In this document: positions 1-8,038 of the stretch, in pieces
Layout: the number at the start of each line of letters is the position of its first letter
How positions within the stretch are numbered: position 1 is the first letter of the stretch
NCBI RefSeq assembly: GCF_014190935.1
Contig: NZ_JACHVV010000001.1
Coordinates: forward strand, 310,001 to 374,000
DNA length: 64,000 nt
Direction: 5' to 3'
Source of the DNA: Chryseomonas sp014190935
Lineage (GTDB): Bacteria > Pseudomonadota > Gammaproteobacteria > Pseudomonadales > Pseudomonadaceae
The notes under the pieces: generated by a model
The model's database searches: none
What the model saw: only the letters and a program-made list of their open reading frames with translations
Told to the model about the DNA's origin: nothing
Program-made: the position numbers and the translations under genes

Positions 1-38
1 GCGGCGATGGCTTGAACGTCGTTCTCGTAAGCGGACAT
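1..38 (-). CDS. aceA: Isocitrate lyase, N-terminus only (probable)
   Basis: Only the first 12 codons lie in the window, reading leftward off the edge. They give MSAYENDVQAIA, close to the Pseudomonas isocitrate lyase N-terminus as I remember it (MSAYQNEIKAVAALKE). The ATG at 36-38 has AAGGA seven bases upstream. Isocitrate lyase splits isocitrate into glyoxylate and succinate, the first step of the glyoxylate shunt. Two TGTAGT..ACTACA palindromes about 210 and 345 bp upstream fit the RccR control reported for aceA in Pseudomonas. Twelve residues are too few for certainty, so the call rests on this N-terminal match plus the operators. Confidence 0.55.
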   Translation of the reverse strand, partial: MSAYENDVQAIA

Positions 39-245
39 GAGTCGATCCTTCTCGATGAGGTTGGCTTGGGTACCAGTCTTTTCCCAACGTCCGGCAGCGG
101 GATGGCGGTTGCCACCCGGCTACCGGTCGCGAAGGCGAAAGGTCAGCCCAGCTGTCGAGTCATGTCGCCGTACGTGCCTGCATGGATCCGGACGTCACCT
201 CTGGCGACGCTGCCTCGAGCAGCGCGGCATTTCAGTCGTCTTCTC

Positions 246-275
246 TTGTAGTGCCTCTTGAGCATCACTACGCAA
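246..275. promoter_or_regulatory. Palindromic operator 1 upstream of aceA (RccR-like)
   Basis: TTGTAGTG (246-253), 12 bases, then CACTACGCAA (266-275). The TGTAGTG/CACTACG arms have the same sequence and the same 12-base gap as the second site at 381-412. Known RccR (RpiR-family) sites in Pseudomonas are TGTAGT..ACTACA palindromes; I recall this from the literature and have not checked the exact spacing. Confidence 0.55.
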
Positions 276-380
276 GACGGCCCGAGGGTCACCCGGAGCC
301 CAGGCGCGACCCGCATGGATAGGGGGTTCGCGTCCGGTGCAGTTAGAGATTTGCAGGAGATCGGGGCGTCGTCAACCGAG

Positions 381-412
381 TTTTGTAGTGCTTTCGTATA
401 GTCACTACAAAA
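381..412. promoter_or_regulatory. Palindromic operator 2 upstream of aceA (RccR-like)
   Basis: Perfect inverted repeat: TTTTGTAGTG (381-390), 12 bases, CACTACAAAA (403-412). Centre-to-centre distance to the first site is 137 bp, which would allow a looped repressor complex. It is the only sequence of this kind between the aceA start and the chemoreceptor gene. Confidence 0.6.
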
Positions 413-548
413 GTCGTAGACGCGGCCGGGAGCGGGTTTGGGGCGTCTATTGCTGACTCATGGGTCGCTGGCGGGAGCAAAACAGGGCCGCAAGCCACGG
501 CGCTGGCCGTGACCCTGTGGTCACTCGGGAGGTGATCCGACGCCTACC

Positions 549-578
549 CGTATCTGCCCCCGGTTAGGGGCAGATACG
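549..578. other. Perfect 12-bp hairpin in the 39-632 gap
   Basis: CGTATCTGCCCC (549-560), loop CGGTTA, GGGGCAGATACG (567-578). There is no T-tract on either strand, so it is not a standard terminator. Apart from this hairpin, the stem at 591-627 and the two operators, nothing else is recognisable in the gene-free stretch 39-632. Confidence 0.5.
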
Positions 579-590
579 CGAGCGGCGGGC

Positions 591-627
591 GGGACTTGCC
601 GGTCAGTGCCGACGAACGGTAAGTCCC
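591..627 (-). terminator. Possible terminator stem after the FIST chemoreceptor gene
   Basis: GGGACTT (591-597) pairs with AAGTCCC (621-627), and an inner CCG/CGG extends the stem after one mismatch. It sits six bases beyond the stop codon of the leftward gene at 633. No clear T-run follows, so termination is plausible but weakly supported. Confidence 0.3.
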
Positions 628-632
628 CCGGC

Positions 633-2666
633 CTAGGACGACGTGGCGGCGGTAAGGCCGGTGAGGGTATCGGCGATGTCCTTGGTGCGGTGGGAGGTCT
701 GGGCGGTGAGCCGACCGGATTCGCGCAGGACGGCGAGCAACTCCTGCAGCGAGCCGACGTCCTCGGCCTGGCCGGCGATATGGGCGCCGACCTCGCTGAT
801 GGCGCGGGACAGCTGGTCGATGTCGGCGCCGATCTCGGCGGCGTTCTTGTGGGTGATGGCCGCCAGGTTGCGCACCTCGTCGGCCACCACCGCGAAGCCG
901 CGACCGCTCTCGCCGGCGCGCGCCGCCTCGATGGCCGCGTTGAGCGCCAGCAGGTTGGTCTGGCCGGCGATCTGCTGGATCACCTGGACGATGGACTGGA
1001 TGCGCAGACTCGACTGGCTCAGCTCGTTGGCGCTGCGCACCACGTCCTCGGCCTGTTCGGTGAGGTGCTGCACGGTGCTGTCGGCCTGGCGGGCGACCTC
1101 GCCCTGCTGCAGGATGTTGCCCGCCAGATCGTCCATGCTGCTGTGCAATTCGCCGGAGTAGTGCCGCAACTGCTCGCCGATCTCCTGGCGACTCTGGTGC
1201 GCCTGGCGCAGCACCTGGCCGAGATCGGCGAGGCCGCCGAACACCGCCTGGATGGAGTCGTCGAGGCCCTGGGCATCCACCACGCCGGTGAAGTTCTGCC
1301 GCTTGAATTCATTGATCTGGTTGACCACCACCTGGCTCAGGCCGGCCAGTTTCTTGATCTGCCGGCGCAGGAAGAAGGCCTTGAATTCGCCATAGTGGGC
1401 GGCGAAGTTGTCGACGTAGTCGTCGCGGAAGGGCGCGCCCTCCGGGGTGCGGAAAAAGAACACCGCGGTCAGCGTCTGGTTGAGGTTCAGGCCGAGGATC
1501 TCGCCAAAGGTGGAAAAGCCCACCACCGGCGTCTGGCCGAACACCTCGCCCATGCGCGGCAACTCGGCGCCGTTGTTGGCGCGGCGTAGGATGCAGTCGT
1601 TGAGCACGCCCACCAGCGGGGTGCCGCTCTTGCCCTGCAGGAAGCGCGCGAAGTCCTCGCGGGTGGCGTCCACCAGCGAGGTGCGCTTGACCATCACCAA
1701 CTCTTCGCCGGGCGCCACGTCGCAGAACAGGTGGATGCGCTCGCGCTCGTAGTCGATGCGGGCGATGGAGCGGACGAACAGCTCCTCGCCCACGCGGATG
1801 GCGAAGGAATAATCCGCCAGGCGCTGCTCCAGCTGCTCGGCGCGGCAGCTCAAGGCCTCGCAGAGGGCTGCCACCATGCTCTTGATCTGGCCGCGGCTGT
1901 CGACCACCTGGCTGATGTAGCGCTCTTCCAGGGAAGCGGTGAGGACACTGAGGCTGAGCGGTGTGGCGCTGAAGTTCTGGCTCTTGAACACCCCGAAGCG
2001 GGTGTTCCGGGCCATCTTCAGGAAGACCAGCTGGGCATGGTTTTCATAGGCCTGGCGGCCATCGTGCAGCAGCGTCTGGCGGAAGTCGCCCTTGCCGCCG
2101 GCGGAACCGCCGACGAACAGGCAGGGGAAGCGGCCGGACTCGTACAGCGCCTCCATGAAGAAGGATTCCGAGGCGGACAGGCCGTCGAACAGCACGAAGG
2201 CCAGGGTATCGCGGTGATCGATGGAGGTGCGCACCTGCAGGCGCTTGAGCGACTCGGTCAGGCGGGCGAGGCGTTCCTTCATGCTGCGCCGCGGTCCGCC
2301 GCGGCGGATGTCTTCGCTGTCCAGCGGGACATGCACCACCTCGGCCGAGGCGATGACCGAGGCGTCGAAGAATTGCAGCACCAGCCGGTCCCAGGCGCCG
2401 TCGGCGGCGCAATACAGGCGCTGCTCGCTGCCGCAGAGTTCGCCGGAGGTGGTGCACAGGCTGATGGATGCGCCGGGAAAGCGCCCCGCCAGTTGCCGGG
2501 CGATGGCGTCCAGGTCCAGATGCGGCGAGACGAAGCCGGCGATGTAGGTGGGCTTGAGGGCGACGCCGCCGAGGCGGTCGCTCAATTCGCGAGCGGAGCA
2601 GGTCAGGCTGAAGACCCCGCTGCCGCCCTGGCGGGCACGCGCGCCGAAGCGTTGCAGAAACCCCAT
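633..2666 (-). CDS. Soluble FIST-domain methyl-accepting chemotaxis protein
   Basis: A 677-residue protein with no obvious membrane segment. The first ~400 residues carry FIST N- and C-type sensory domains (for example GVLNDCILRRANNGAE and VVGFSTFGEILGLNLNQTL), a module thought to bind small ligands such as amino acids. The last ~250 residues are a coiled-coil signalling domain with the conserved chemoreceptor tip QTNLLALNAAIEAARAGE at about 565-590, which contacts CheA/CheW. ATG at 2666 was chosen over an upstream in-frame start because AGAGGA lies just before it and the FIST region begins soon after. Likely a cytoplasmic chemoreceptor or a regulator of a chemosensory-like pathway; the ligand is unknown. 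Confidence 0.88.
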   Translation of the reverse strand: MGFLQRFGARARQGGSGVFSLTCSARELSDRLGGVALKPTYIAGFVSPHLDLDAIARQLAGRFPGASISLCTTSGELCGSEQRLYCAADGAWDRLVLQFFDASVIASAEVVHVPLDSEDIRRGGPRRSMKERLARLTESLKRLQVRTSIDHRDTLAFVLFDGLSASESFFMEALYESGRFPCLFVGGSAGGKGDFRQTLLHDGRQAYENHAQLVFLKMARNTRFGVFKSQNFSATPLSLSVLTASLEERYISQVVDSRGQIKSMVAALCEALSCRAEQLEQRLADYSFAIRVGEELFVRSIARIDYERERIHLFCDVAPGEELVMVKRTSLVDATREDFARFLQGKSGTPLVGVLNDCILRRANNGAELPRMGEVFGQTPVVGFSTFGEILGLNLNQTLTAVFFFRTPEGAPFRDDYVDNFAAHYGEFKAFFLRRQIKKLAGLSQVVVNQINEFKRQNFTGVVDAQGLDDSIQAVFGGLADLGQVLRQAHQSRQEIGEQLRHYSGELHSSMDDLAGNILQQGEVARQADSTVQHLTEQAEDVVRSANELSQSSLRIQSIVQVIQQIAGQTNLLALNAAIEAARAGESGRGFAVVADEVRNLAAITHKNAAEIGADIDQLSRAISEVGAHIAGQAEDVGSLQELLAVLRESGRLTAQTSHRTKDIADTLTGLTAATSS

Positions 2667-2903
2667 GATTGTTCCTCTTGTCTGGCAGGCTGGGAAAGGG
2701 AGCTCACCCAGGCATCGGCGCGTTTGCCGGTGGCTTGATAGGGGTGTGCGCCCAGGCCGCAGGCGTGCGGGCAAGGTGGCTCGGGGGTGGGGAGGGGAAC
2801 AGGGCTCTGGCATGAGCCTTGGCGCACTGGGCGCCGTGCCCGGGGTCGCCCAGGGTCAGGCGACCAGCGGTCATGGCTGGCGCCCGGAGTCGGACCCGGG
2901 CAG

Positions 2904-3326
2904 CTAGTCCTGTTCGCCGTGCTCGGCCAAGGCCTCGGCCCCGGTCAGCTGGCGACGCGAGTGCGCGAAGCAGTACCAGGCCGGCTTTTCCTCGATGAAG
3001 ATCTCGCTGTCCAGCAACCAGTCCGCGCCCTCGAGCAGGCCGACCGGGATGGCATAGTGCGGTTCGGCCTTGAGGCGATAGAACAGGTGGGTGCCGCAAT
3101 GGCGACAGAAGCCGCGCTCGGCCCAGTCGGACGAGGCATGGACCGCCAGGGCGTCGCCGCCACCGATCAGCGGCGGCTGGGCGCATTCCACCGCCAGCAG
3201 CGGGCCACCGCCCCAGCGGCGACAGGTCCGGCAATGGCAGGCCGAGACGGCAAGGCTGTCGAGGCGACAATCCAGCTGGACGGCGCCGCACAGGCACTGG
3301 CCGTGACGTTCGAGGGGCAGGGACAT
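2904..3326 (-). CDS. GFA-family zinc protein (glutathione-dependent formaldehyde-activating-like)
   Basis: 140 residues with the GFA/CENP-V cysteine pattern: C11 and C13 (QCLCGAV), C30, C32 and C35 (CHCRTC), then C74 and C77 (GFCRHCGTHLF). These cysteines bind zinc in the family. The founding member was proposed to join formaldehyde and glutathione, but most members are functionally uncharacterised, so only the fold can be assigned. GAGGA stands upstream of the ATG at 3326. It is not obviously in an operon: 94 bp separate it from ppiC, which is downstream on the same strand's map but has its own ribosome site. The 237-bp gap 2667-2903 holds nothing I recognise. Confidence 0.8.
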   Translation of the reverse strand: MSLPLERHGQCLCGAVQLDCRLDSLAVSACHCRTCRRWGGGPLLAVECAQPPLIGGGDALAVHASSDWAERGFCRHCGTHLFYRLKAEPHYAIPVGLLEGADWLLDSEIFIEEKPAWYCFAHSRRQLTGAEALAEHGEQD

Positions 3327-3420
3327 GGCGCTATCCTCGGGAGGCAGGAAGTCTGCAGGATAGTCGTTTGGAAGCGGGGAGGGGAGGGTGCTCCCGCCGT
3401 GAGCGGGAGCACCGGCGCGA

Positions 3421-3702
3421 TCAATCTTCGCGGCTGGTGACTTCCACCAGGTGATAGCCGAACTGGGTCTTTACCGGACCCTGAACCTGGTGCAGCGGCG
3501 CGCTGAACACCACGGTGTCGAACTCCTTGACCATCTGGCCCGGGCGGAAGGTACCCAGGTCGCCGCCCTGGCGGCTGGAGGGGCAGCTGGAGTTGTCCTT
3601 GGCCACCTGGGCGAAGTCGGCGCCCCCTTCGATGGCGGCTTTGAGTTCGTTGCACTTGGCTTCGCTGGAAACCAGGATGTGGCGGGCAGAGGCTTTGGCC
3701 AT
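3421..3702 (-). CDS. ppiC: Peptidyl-prolyl cis-trans isomerase C (parvulin)
   Basis: 93 residues, the size of single-domain parvulins. Typical features are ARHILVSSEAKC at the N-terminus, GGDLGTFRPGQMV in the middle and QFGYHLVEV near the end, as in E. coli PpiC. There is no signal peptide, so it acts in the cytoplasm, isomerising X-Pro bonds during protein folding. The ATG at 3702 is preceded by AGGAG. A longer in-frame reading exists but the extra residues have no family similarity. Monocistronic by layout, divergent from the CAP-domain gene. Confidence 0.93.
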   Translation of the reverse strand: MAKASARHILVSSEAKCNELKAAIEGGADFAQVAKDNSSCPSSRQGGDLGTFRPGQMVKEFDTVVFSAPLHQVQGPVKTQFGYHLVEVTSRED

Positions 3703-3855
3703 GGGAGAGACTCCTGTTGAATGAGCCGGCGAGCCTACTCCAATCACCCTTGCAAGCAAACTGCCATCCGTTCCTCGGCTGGTCCCTCGCCTGGCTTGCG
3801 CCCCGGGTTCAGGCCGGGTACATAGCGCTTCCCTGTTTTCCGGATCCGCTCGCGC

Positions 3856-4704
3856 ATGCCTCGTTTCTCCGCCTTGTCCCTGCTGCTGACCTCGACTCTG
3901 CTGACCCAGGCCGCCCTCGCCGCGACGCCCGAGGAGGCGCGGCTGGTCAGCCTGATCAACGCCTATCGCGCCGCGCCCCAGGGCTGCCCCGGCACTCGCG
4001 CCGCGGCGCCCCTCACCGCCGACGGTCGCCTGGCGGCAGTGCGCCTGACCGGTCGCGATCGGCTGCAGAGCGATCTGCGCGCCGCGGGTTATCAGGCGTC
4101 GGCGGTGCAGGTGATCATGCTGGCGGGCGCGCCGACCGCCCAGGCGGCCATGGCCGGGCTGCGCCAGCAGTATTGCCGGCCGCTGGCCAGCAGCGACTAT
4201 GCGCAGATCGGGGTGAGCCAGCAGGGACCGCGCTGGCAACTGGTGCTGGCGCGGCCGGTGGTAAGCGCCGGTCTGGGCGACTGGCAGACCGCCGGCAAGG
4301 CGGTGCTGGCCGAGGTCAATCGCGCCCGCGCCCAGGCGCGCACCTGCGGCACCCGCCGCTTCGCCGCCACCACGCCGTTGCGCTGGAATCCGGCGCTGGC
4401 CAATGCCGCCCTGGCCCATAGCCAGGACATGGCCGGTCGCGACTACTTCTCCCACACCGCCCCCGGCGGCGGCACCGTGGCCGAGCGGGTGGCCAAACAG
4501 GGCTACGGCTGGACCCGCATCGGCGAAAACATCGCCGCCGGCGCCGGTTCGGTCACCCAGGCCATGCAGGGCTGGCTGGCGAGTCCGGGCCACTGCGCCA
4601 ATCTGATGAATCCGGAATTCAGCGAAATGGGCGCGGCCTATGCCCTGAATCCGCGTAGCACCCACAGTCTGTACTGGACCCAGGTGTTTGGCCGGCCGCG
4701 CTAG
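3856..4704 (+). CDS. Secreted CAP/SCP-domain protein
   Basis: 282 residues. Residues 1-22 form a Sec signal peptide ending ALA-A. A duplicated-looking layout follows: an N-terminal half (about 25-140) and a C-terminal CAP domain (about 150-280) with the family signatures HSQDMAGRDYFSHTAPGG and GENIAAG plus a late HCANLMNPEFSEMGAAY. Bacterial CAP proteins (YkwD-like) are exported, and their function is mostly unknown; the conserved His/Glu cluster is visible. Its TAG stop lies within the palindrome CTAG that also provides the stop of the convergent VOC gene. Confidence 0.85.
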   Translation: MPRFSALSLLLTSTLLTQAALAATPEEARLVSLINAYRAAPQGCPGTRAAAPLTADGRLAAVRLTGRDRLQSDLRAAGYQASAVQVIMLAGAPTAQAAMAGLRQQYCRPLASSDYAQIGVSQQGPRWQLVLARPVVSAGLGDWQTAGKAVLAEVNRARAQARTCGTRRFAATTPLRWNPALANAALAHSQDMAGRDYFSHTAPGGGTVAERVAKQGYGWTRIGENIAAGAGSVTQAMQGWLASPGHCANLMNPEFSEMGAAYALNPRSTHSLYWTQVFGRPR

Positions 4705-5084
4705 GTCGGGTACTCGGCGATCTCGATCAGGTTGAGGTCGGGATCGCGCACATAGACCGAGCGAATCGGTCCGGTGGCGCCGGTGCGGGCCACCGGGCCC
4801 TCGATGATCGGCCAGCCCTCGCGCTGCAGATGGGCGATCACCTGGTCCAGCGGCTCACGGGCGATGAAGCAGAGGTCGAGGGCACCCGGCACCGGCAGGT
4901 GCGCCTTGGGTTCGAATTCGTGCCCCCGCTCGTGCAGATTGATCTTCTGGTTGCCATAGCGCAGCGCCTTGCGCCCCGCGCCGAATGTCTCCAGGCGCAT
5001 ACCCAGCACCCGGGTGTAGAAATCCTCGCAGGCGGCGAGGTCCGTGGTGGTCAGGACCAGATGATCCAGATGGTCGATCAGCAT
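4701..5084 (-). CDS. VOC-family (glyoxalase/dioxygenase fold) protein
   Basis: 127 residues starting MLIDHLDHLVLTTTDL, with metal-ligand positions His8 near the start, a mid-protein region LDLCFIAREPLDQV and a C-terminal VYVRDPDLNLIEI containing the usual glutamate ligand. This is the paired beta-alpha-beta-beta-beta fold of glyoxalase I, fosfomycin resistance proteins and extradiol dioxygenases. The reaction cannot be assigned from sequence. GGAGA precedes the ATG at 5084. Its stop codon overlaps that of the convergent CAP gene by four bases. Confidence 0.85.
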   Translation of the reverse strand: MLIDHLDHLVLTTTDLAACEDFYTRVLGMRLETFGAGRKALRYGNQKINLHERGHEFEPKAHLPVPGALDLCFIAREPLDQVIAHLQREGWPIIEGPVARTGATGPIRSVYVRDPDLNLIEIAEYPT

Positions 5085-5142
5085 GGTGGTCTCCGCGTCG
5101 GGACTGGTAGCTCACTGTGCCAGCCCCGGACGTGGGGCACCA

Positions 5143-5478
5143 TCACTTGGCGTGGGCCTTGATCCAGCGGTTGAGCTGGTCGATTTCCTTCTGCTGGGCC
5201 TGGATGATGTCTTCCGCCAGCTTGCGCATCTCCGGGTCCTTGCCGTGCTGGAGCTGGTAGCGGGCCATGTCGACGGCGCCCTCGTGGTGGGCCAGCATGC
5301 CCTTGGCGAAGGCCAGGTCCGGGTCCTTGGCCTTGAGGCCTTCTTCCATGCCCTGGTGCATGGTTTCCATGCTCTTCTGCATGTCCTGGTGGGCCGGGTG
5401 CTGGGTCTCGGCGGCCTGGGCGACGCCGCCCGCCAACAACGTGAGGGCGAGCAGGGTGGAGGAGAGGACGATACGCAT
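5143..5478 (-). CDS. Exported DUF305 (CopM-like) protein
   Basis: 111 residues: a cleavable signal peptide (MRIVLSSTLLALTLLAGGVAQAA, cut after AQA) and one DUF305 helical-bundle domain. The signature FAKGMLAHHEGAVDMA supplies candidate metal-binding histidines and methionines; the Met/His-rich stretch MQKSMETMHQGMEEG lies before it. Some DUF305 proteins bind copper or silver in the periplasm, so a metal-handling role is possible but not shown. The ATG at 5478 has AGGAG eight bases upstream, which favours it over the longer reading to 5541. Confidence 0.85.
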   Translation of the reverse strand: MRIVLSSTLLALTLLAGGVAQAAETQHPAHQDMQKSMETMHQGMEEGLKAKDPDLAFAKGMLAHHEGAVDMARYQLQHGKDPEMRKLAEDIIQAQQKEIDQLNRWIKAHAK

Positions 5479-5708
5479 GGGGGAGGCTCCTGACTGGGCT
5501 GACGACGCCGAGGCTAGAGCTTGCCCCCGGGGCAAGGTCAATGACCAGCTGCCTTTCGCCAGTCGCCTGACCCGGGCAAAAGGTTTCGCGATGTTTTGTC
5601 GCAGCGACGGGTCGCTGCCAGGCCGATTCCTGGGCGAAAAGCGCCGCCGATCAGGCAGTTGGCTACGCTGACCGGCTGATCGCGGCAGCCCCGCGCAACT
5701 GCGGGTGG

Positions 5709-5738
5709 TTGTGAGGGTCCGAATCGACAGCGTAGAAT
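5709..5738 (+). promoter_or_regulatory. Candidate sigma-70 promoter for sotB
   Basis: TTGTGA (5709-5714), 18-base spacer, TAGAAT (5733-5738), giving a leader of about 150 nt before the sotB ATG. This is the only promoter-like pair noticed in the 415-bp gene-free stretch 5479-5893, which otherwise shows nothing recognisable. Confidence 0.35.
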
Positions 5739-5893
5739 TTTTACCACATCCAATTCCAATCCCTACCTACAGCAGACTTCTCGCTCGCGACCAGGCGTCG
5801 CAGGCGGGCCAAGCCTTTGCTCGTGGGTTTTCGTCGTCGGCTTTCCGCCCGGAAGTCGCTGTCCACCCTTTCGCTCTGGAGTAGAAGACCCCC

Positions 5894-7084
5894 ATGGATG
5901 CTACCGCCGAAGCCCGGAAATCCAGCTGGTCCGGTGTCATCGCCCTGGCCCTGGCCGCCTTCATCTTCAACACCACGGAATTCGTCCCGGTGGCGCTGCT
6001 CAGCGACATCGGCCGCAGTTTCGACATGCGTCCCTCGCAGGTCGGGTTGATGCTGACCATCTATGCCTGGGTGGTTGCCCTGATGTCGCTGCCGATGATG
6101 CTCGCCACCCGCTCCATCGAGCGTCGGCGCCTGCTGATGTTCGTCTTCATCGTCTTCATCGCCTGCCACGGCCTCTCCGGGGTGGCCTGGAGCTTCGAGG
6201 TGCTGGTGGCCAGCCGCATCGGCATCGCCTTCGCCCATGCGGTGTTCTGGTCGATCACCGCCTCGCTGGCGGTGCGCATCGCCCCGGCCGGCAAGCAGAC
6301 CCAGGCGCTCGGCCTGCTGGCCACCGGCACCTGCCTGGCCATGGTGCTGGGCATTCCGCTGGGCCGGGTACTCGGCGAATTGCTGGGCTGGCGCTACACC
6401 TTCGTCGCCATCGCGGCGCTGGCGGTGGGCACGGTGCTGTGGCTGGCGCGCAACCTGCCGCTGCTGCCCAGCGAGAATTCCGGTTCCCTGGCCAGTCTGC
6501 CGGTGCTGTTCAAGCGTCCGGCGCTGCTGTGCATCTATCTCCTCACCACCCTGGTGGTGACCGCCCACTTCACCGGCTACAGCTACATCGAGCCCTTCGC
6601 CGTGGAAGTGGCGGGCATGGGCGGCATGCAGATCACCGCCTTGCTGCTGCTGTTCGGCGGTTCCGGCGTCATCGGCTCGCTGCTGTTCAGCCGCTACAGC
6701 CTGAGATTCCCCAACGGCTTCCTGGTCGCGGCCATCGCCGGCATCGCCCTGTCGCTGCTGTTGCTGCTGCCTTTCGCCTGGAAGAGCTTCATGCTGGAGG
6801 GGCTGAGCGTGGTCTGGGGCATCGCCATTATGAGTTTCGGCCTGGCGCTGCAATCCAAGGTGCTGGCGCTGGCCAAGGACGCCACCGACGTCGCCATGGC
6901 GCTGTTCTCCGGCATCTACAACGTCGGCATCGGCGGCGGCGCCCTGCTCGGCAGCGTGGTGGGGACCCATGTCGGCATGCCCTACATCGGTCTGGTGGGT
7001 GGCAGCCTGGCGGTGGCCGGCCTGCTGTTCGCGATCTTCATGACGCGGCGCTACACCGAGCAGCTCAACGCCAATCCGCTGTAA
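5894..7084 (+). CDS. sotB: Sugar efflux MFS transporter SotB
   Basis: 396 residues, twelve hydrophobic segments. The N-terminal AAFIFNTTEFVPVALLSDI and TIYAWVVALMSLP are nearly identical to E. coli SotB (YdeA), as are WSITASLAVRIAPAGK and LAKDATDVAMALFSGI in the second half. SotB exports arabinose and other sugars or sugar analogues across the inner membrane by proton antiport. It stands alone; a small GC-only hairpin (7121-7138) follows it. No regulator is adjacent. Confidence 0.92.
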   Translation: MDATAEARKSSWSGVIALALAAFIFNTTEFVPVALLSDIGRSFDMRPSQVGLMLTIYAWVVALMSLPMMLATRSIERRRLLMFVFIVFIACHGLSGVAWSFEVLVASRIGIAFAHAVFWSITASLAVRIAPAGKQTQALGLLATGTCLAMVLGIPLGRVLGELLGWRYTFVAIAALAVGTVLWLARNLPLLPSENSGSLASLPVLFKRPALLCIYLLTTLVVTAHFTGYSYIEPFAVEVAGMGGMQITALLLLFGGSGVIGSLLFSRYSLRFPNGFLVAAIAGIALSLLLLLPFAWKSFMLEGLSVVWGIAIMSFGLALQSKVLALAKDATDVAMALFSGIYNVGIGGGALLGSVVGTHVGMPYIGLVGGSLAVAGLLFAIFMTRRYTEQLNANPL

Positions 7085-7241
7085 GGCTCGCGGGCGCTTC
7101 CACCGTGAGGCGCCCAGCCGCGCGACCCGGGGGTCGCGAACTGTCTGCCGGGCCGCGCGCGCCAGCCATGGAGCGGCCCGGGACGAGGCGCTAAGCTGCG
7201 GGGGACCTGGCGCTCCGGCCAGGCTGCCGGATGCGCTCGCC

Positions 7242-7709
7242 ATGAATCGACTGCTGTTCAATCTCTTCGTCTGGACCAAGGTGCCCATCGCCAAGATCGC
7301 CGGCCTGCGCCTGCGCCACCTAGACGATGCCGGCTGCCAGATGCAGGTCACCCATGGCTGGCTGAACCAAAATCCCTTCAAGAGCATGTTCTGGGCAGTG
7401 GAGGGCATGGCGGCGGAATTTTCCACCGGCATCCTCGCCCACCGGCACATCCGCCGCTCCGGCAGCCGCTACGCCATGCTGGTGGTGGCCATGAGCGCGA
7501 CCTTCAGCAAGAAGGCCGTAGGCACCATCGTCTTTCGCTGCGACCAGGGCGCGGCCATCGCCGCGGCGCTGCGGCTGGCGCGGGAGACCGGTGCGCCGCA
7601 GCAGGTCGAACTGCGCAGCGTCGGCACCGATGAAAGCGGCGAGCAGGTCGCCGAATTCTTCTTTACCTGGAGCTTCAAGGCGCGGATGCCGCTAGGGACG
7701 TCCCAGTAG
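7242..7709 (+). CDS. DUF4442 hotdog-fold protein (putative acyl-CoA thioesterase)
   Basis: 155 residues that fit the DUF4442 family, a variant of the hotdog fold used by acyl-CoA thioesterases. Seen are the hydrophobic helix MFWAVEGMAAEFSTGI following NQNPFKS, which corresponds to the central hotdog helix, and a strand-rich C-terminal half. The usual thioesterase acid/base residue cannot be identified with confidence, so substrate and activity are open. The ribosome site is poor. It converges on the helicase gene across a repeat-filled gap. Confidence 0.75.
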   Translation: MNRLLFNLFVWTKVPIAKIAGLRLRHLDDAGCQMQVTHGWLNQNPFKSMFWAVEGMAAEFSTGILAHRHIRRSGSRYAMLVVAMSATFSKKAVGTIVFRCDQGAAIAAALRLARETGAPQQVELRSVGTDESGEQVAEFFFTWSFKARMPLGTSQ

Positions 7710-7728
7710 AGGCAACTGTCCTATCGCA

Positions 7729-7850
7729 GCCATGGCCGCGATAAACCGTAGGTTGGGTTGAGACGGCTCCATCGTCGAAGCCCAATATTGCCGGCTCCCA
7801 ACGCGATGTTGGGCTTCGCTGCGCTCAACCCAACCTACCGCGGCCATGGC
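7729..7850. repeat. Long imperfect palindrome built from two inverted dispersed repeats
   Basis: Outer arms 7729-7740 and 7839-7850 (GCCATGGCCGCG and its complement) and inner arms 7748-7762 and 7824-7838 (GTAGGTTGGGTTGAG and complement). A further nested pair, CGAAGCCCAA/TTGGGCTTCG, lies inside. The right half (7807-7838) is the exact 32-base reverse complement of 30628-30659. This family of GTAGGTTGGGTTGAGC repeats is common in proteobacterial intergenic DNA. It occupies most of the gene-free gap 7710-8038 together with the hairpin at 7972-7997. Confidence 0.85.
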
Positions 7851-7971
7851 GGTCCGCCGATGCGGCCGCTCCTACGGTTACCGCGGTGCCTGTGGCGGAC
7901 GAACCACCGAGGCCGCGATAGGATGGGTGGAAACACGCGCGGCGTGACCCACGAGCAGGGCGCTTCGAAGT

Positions 7972-7997
7972 GTGGATAAGGCTTTGCCGTTATCCAC
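7972..7997. repeat. Short hairpin repeat GTGGATAA..TTATCCAC
   Basis: GTGGATAA (7972-7979), ten-base loop GGCTTTGCCG, TTATCCAC (7990-7997), followed by GCTAC. A relative with the same tail is at 31688-31713. The arms resemble DnaA boxes but match only eight of nine bases of TTATCCACA, and the repeated unit as a whole suggests a dispersed palindromic element rather than a DnaA site. Confidence 0.6.
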
Positions 7998-8038
7998 GCT
8001 ACCTGTCTGCCAGCGTCCGGCGGCGAATCGCGCGCCGC

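Noticed and set aside
2667..2903. A riboswitch before the FIST chemoreceptor gene
   Set aside because: A GGCAAAC-like string appears upstream of the start, but the second conserved half of a GEMM-I c-di-GMP aptamer is missing and no consistent fold was found.
5741..7450. Minus-strand frame of 569 codons over sotB
   Set aside because: His/Gln/Gly-rich shadow of the sotB coding sequence.
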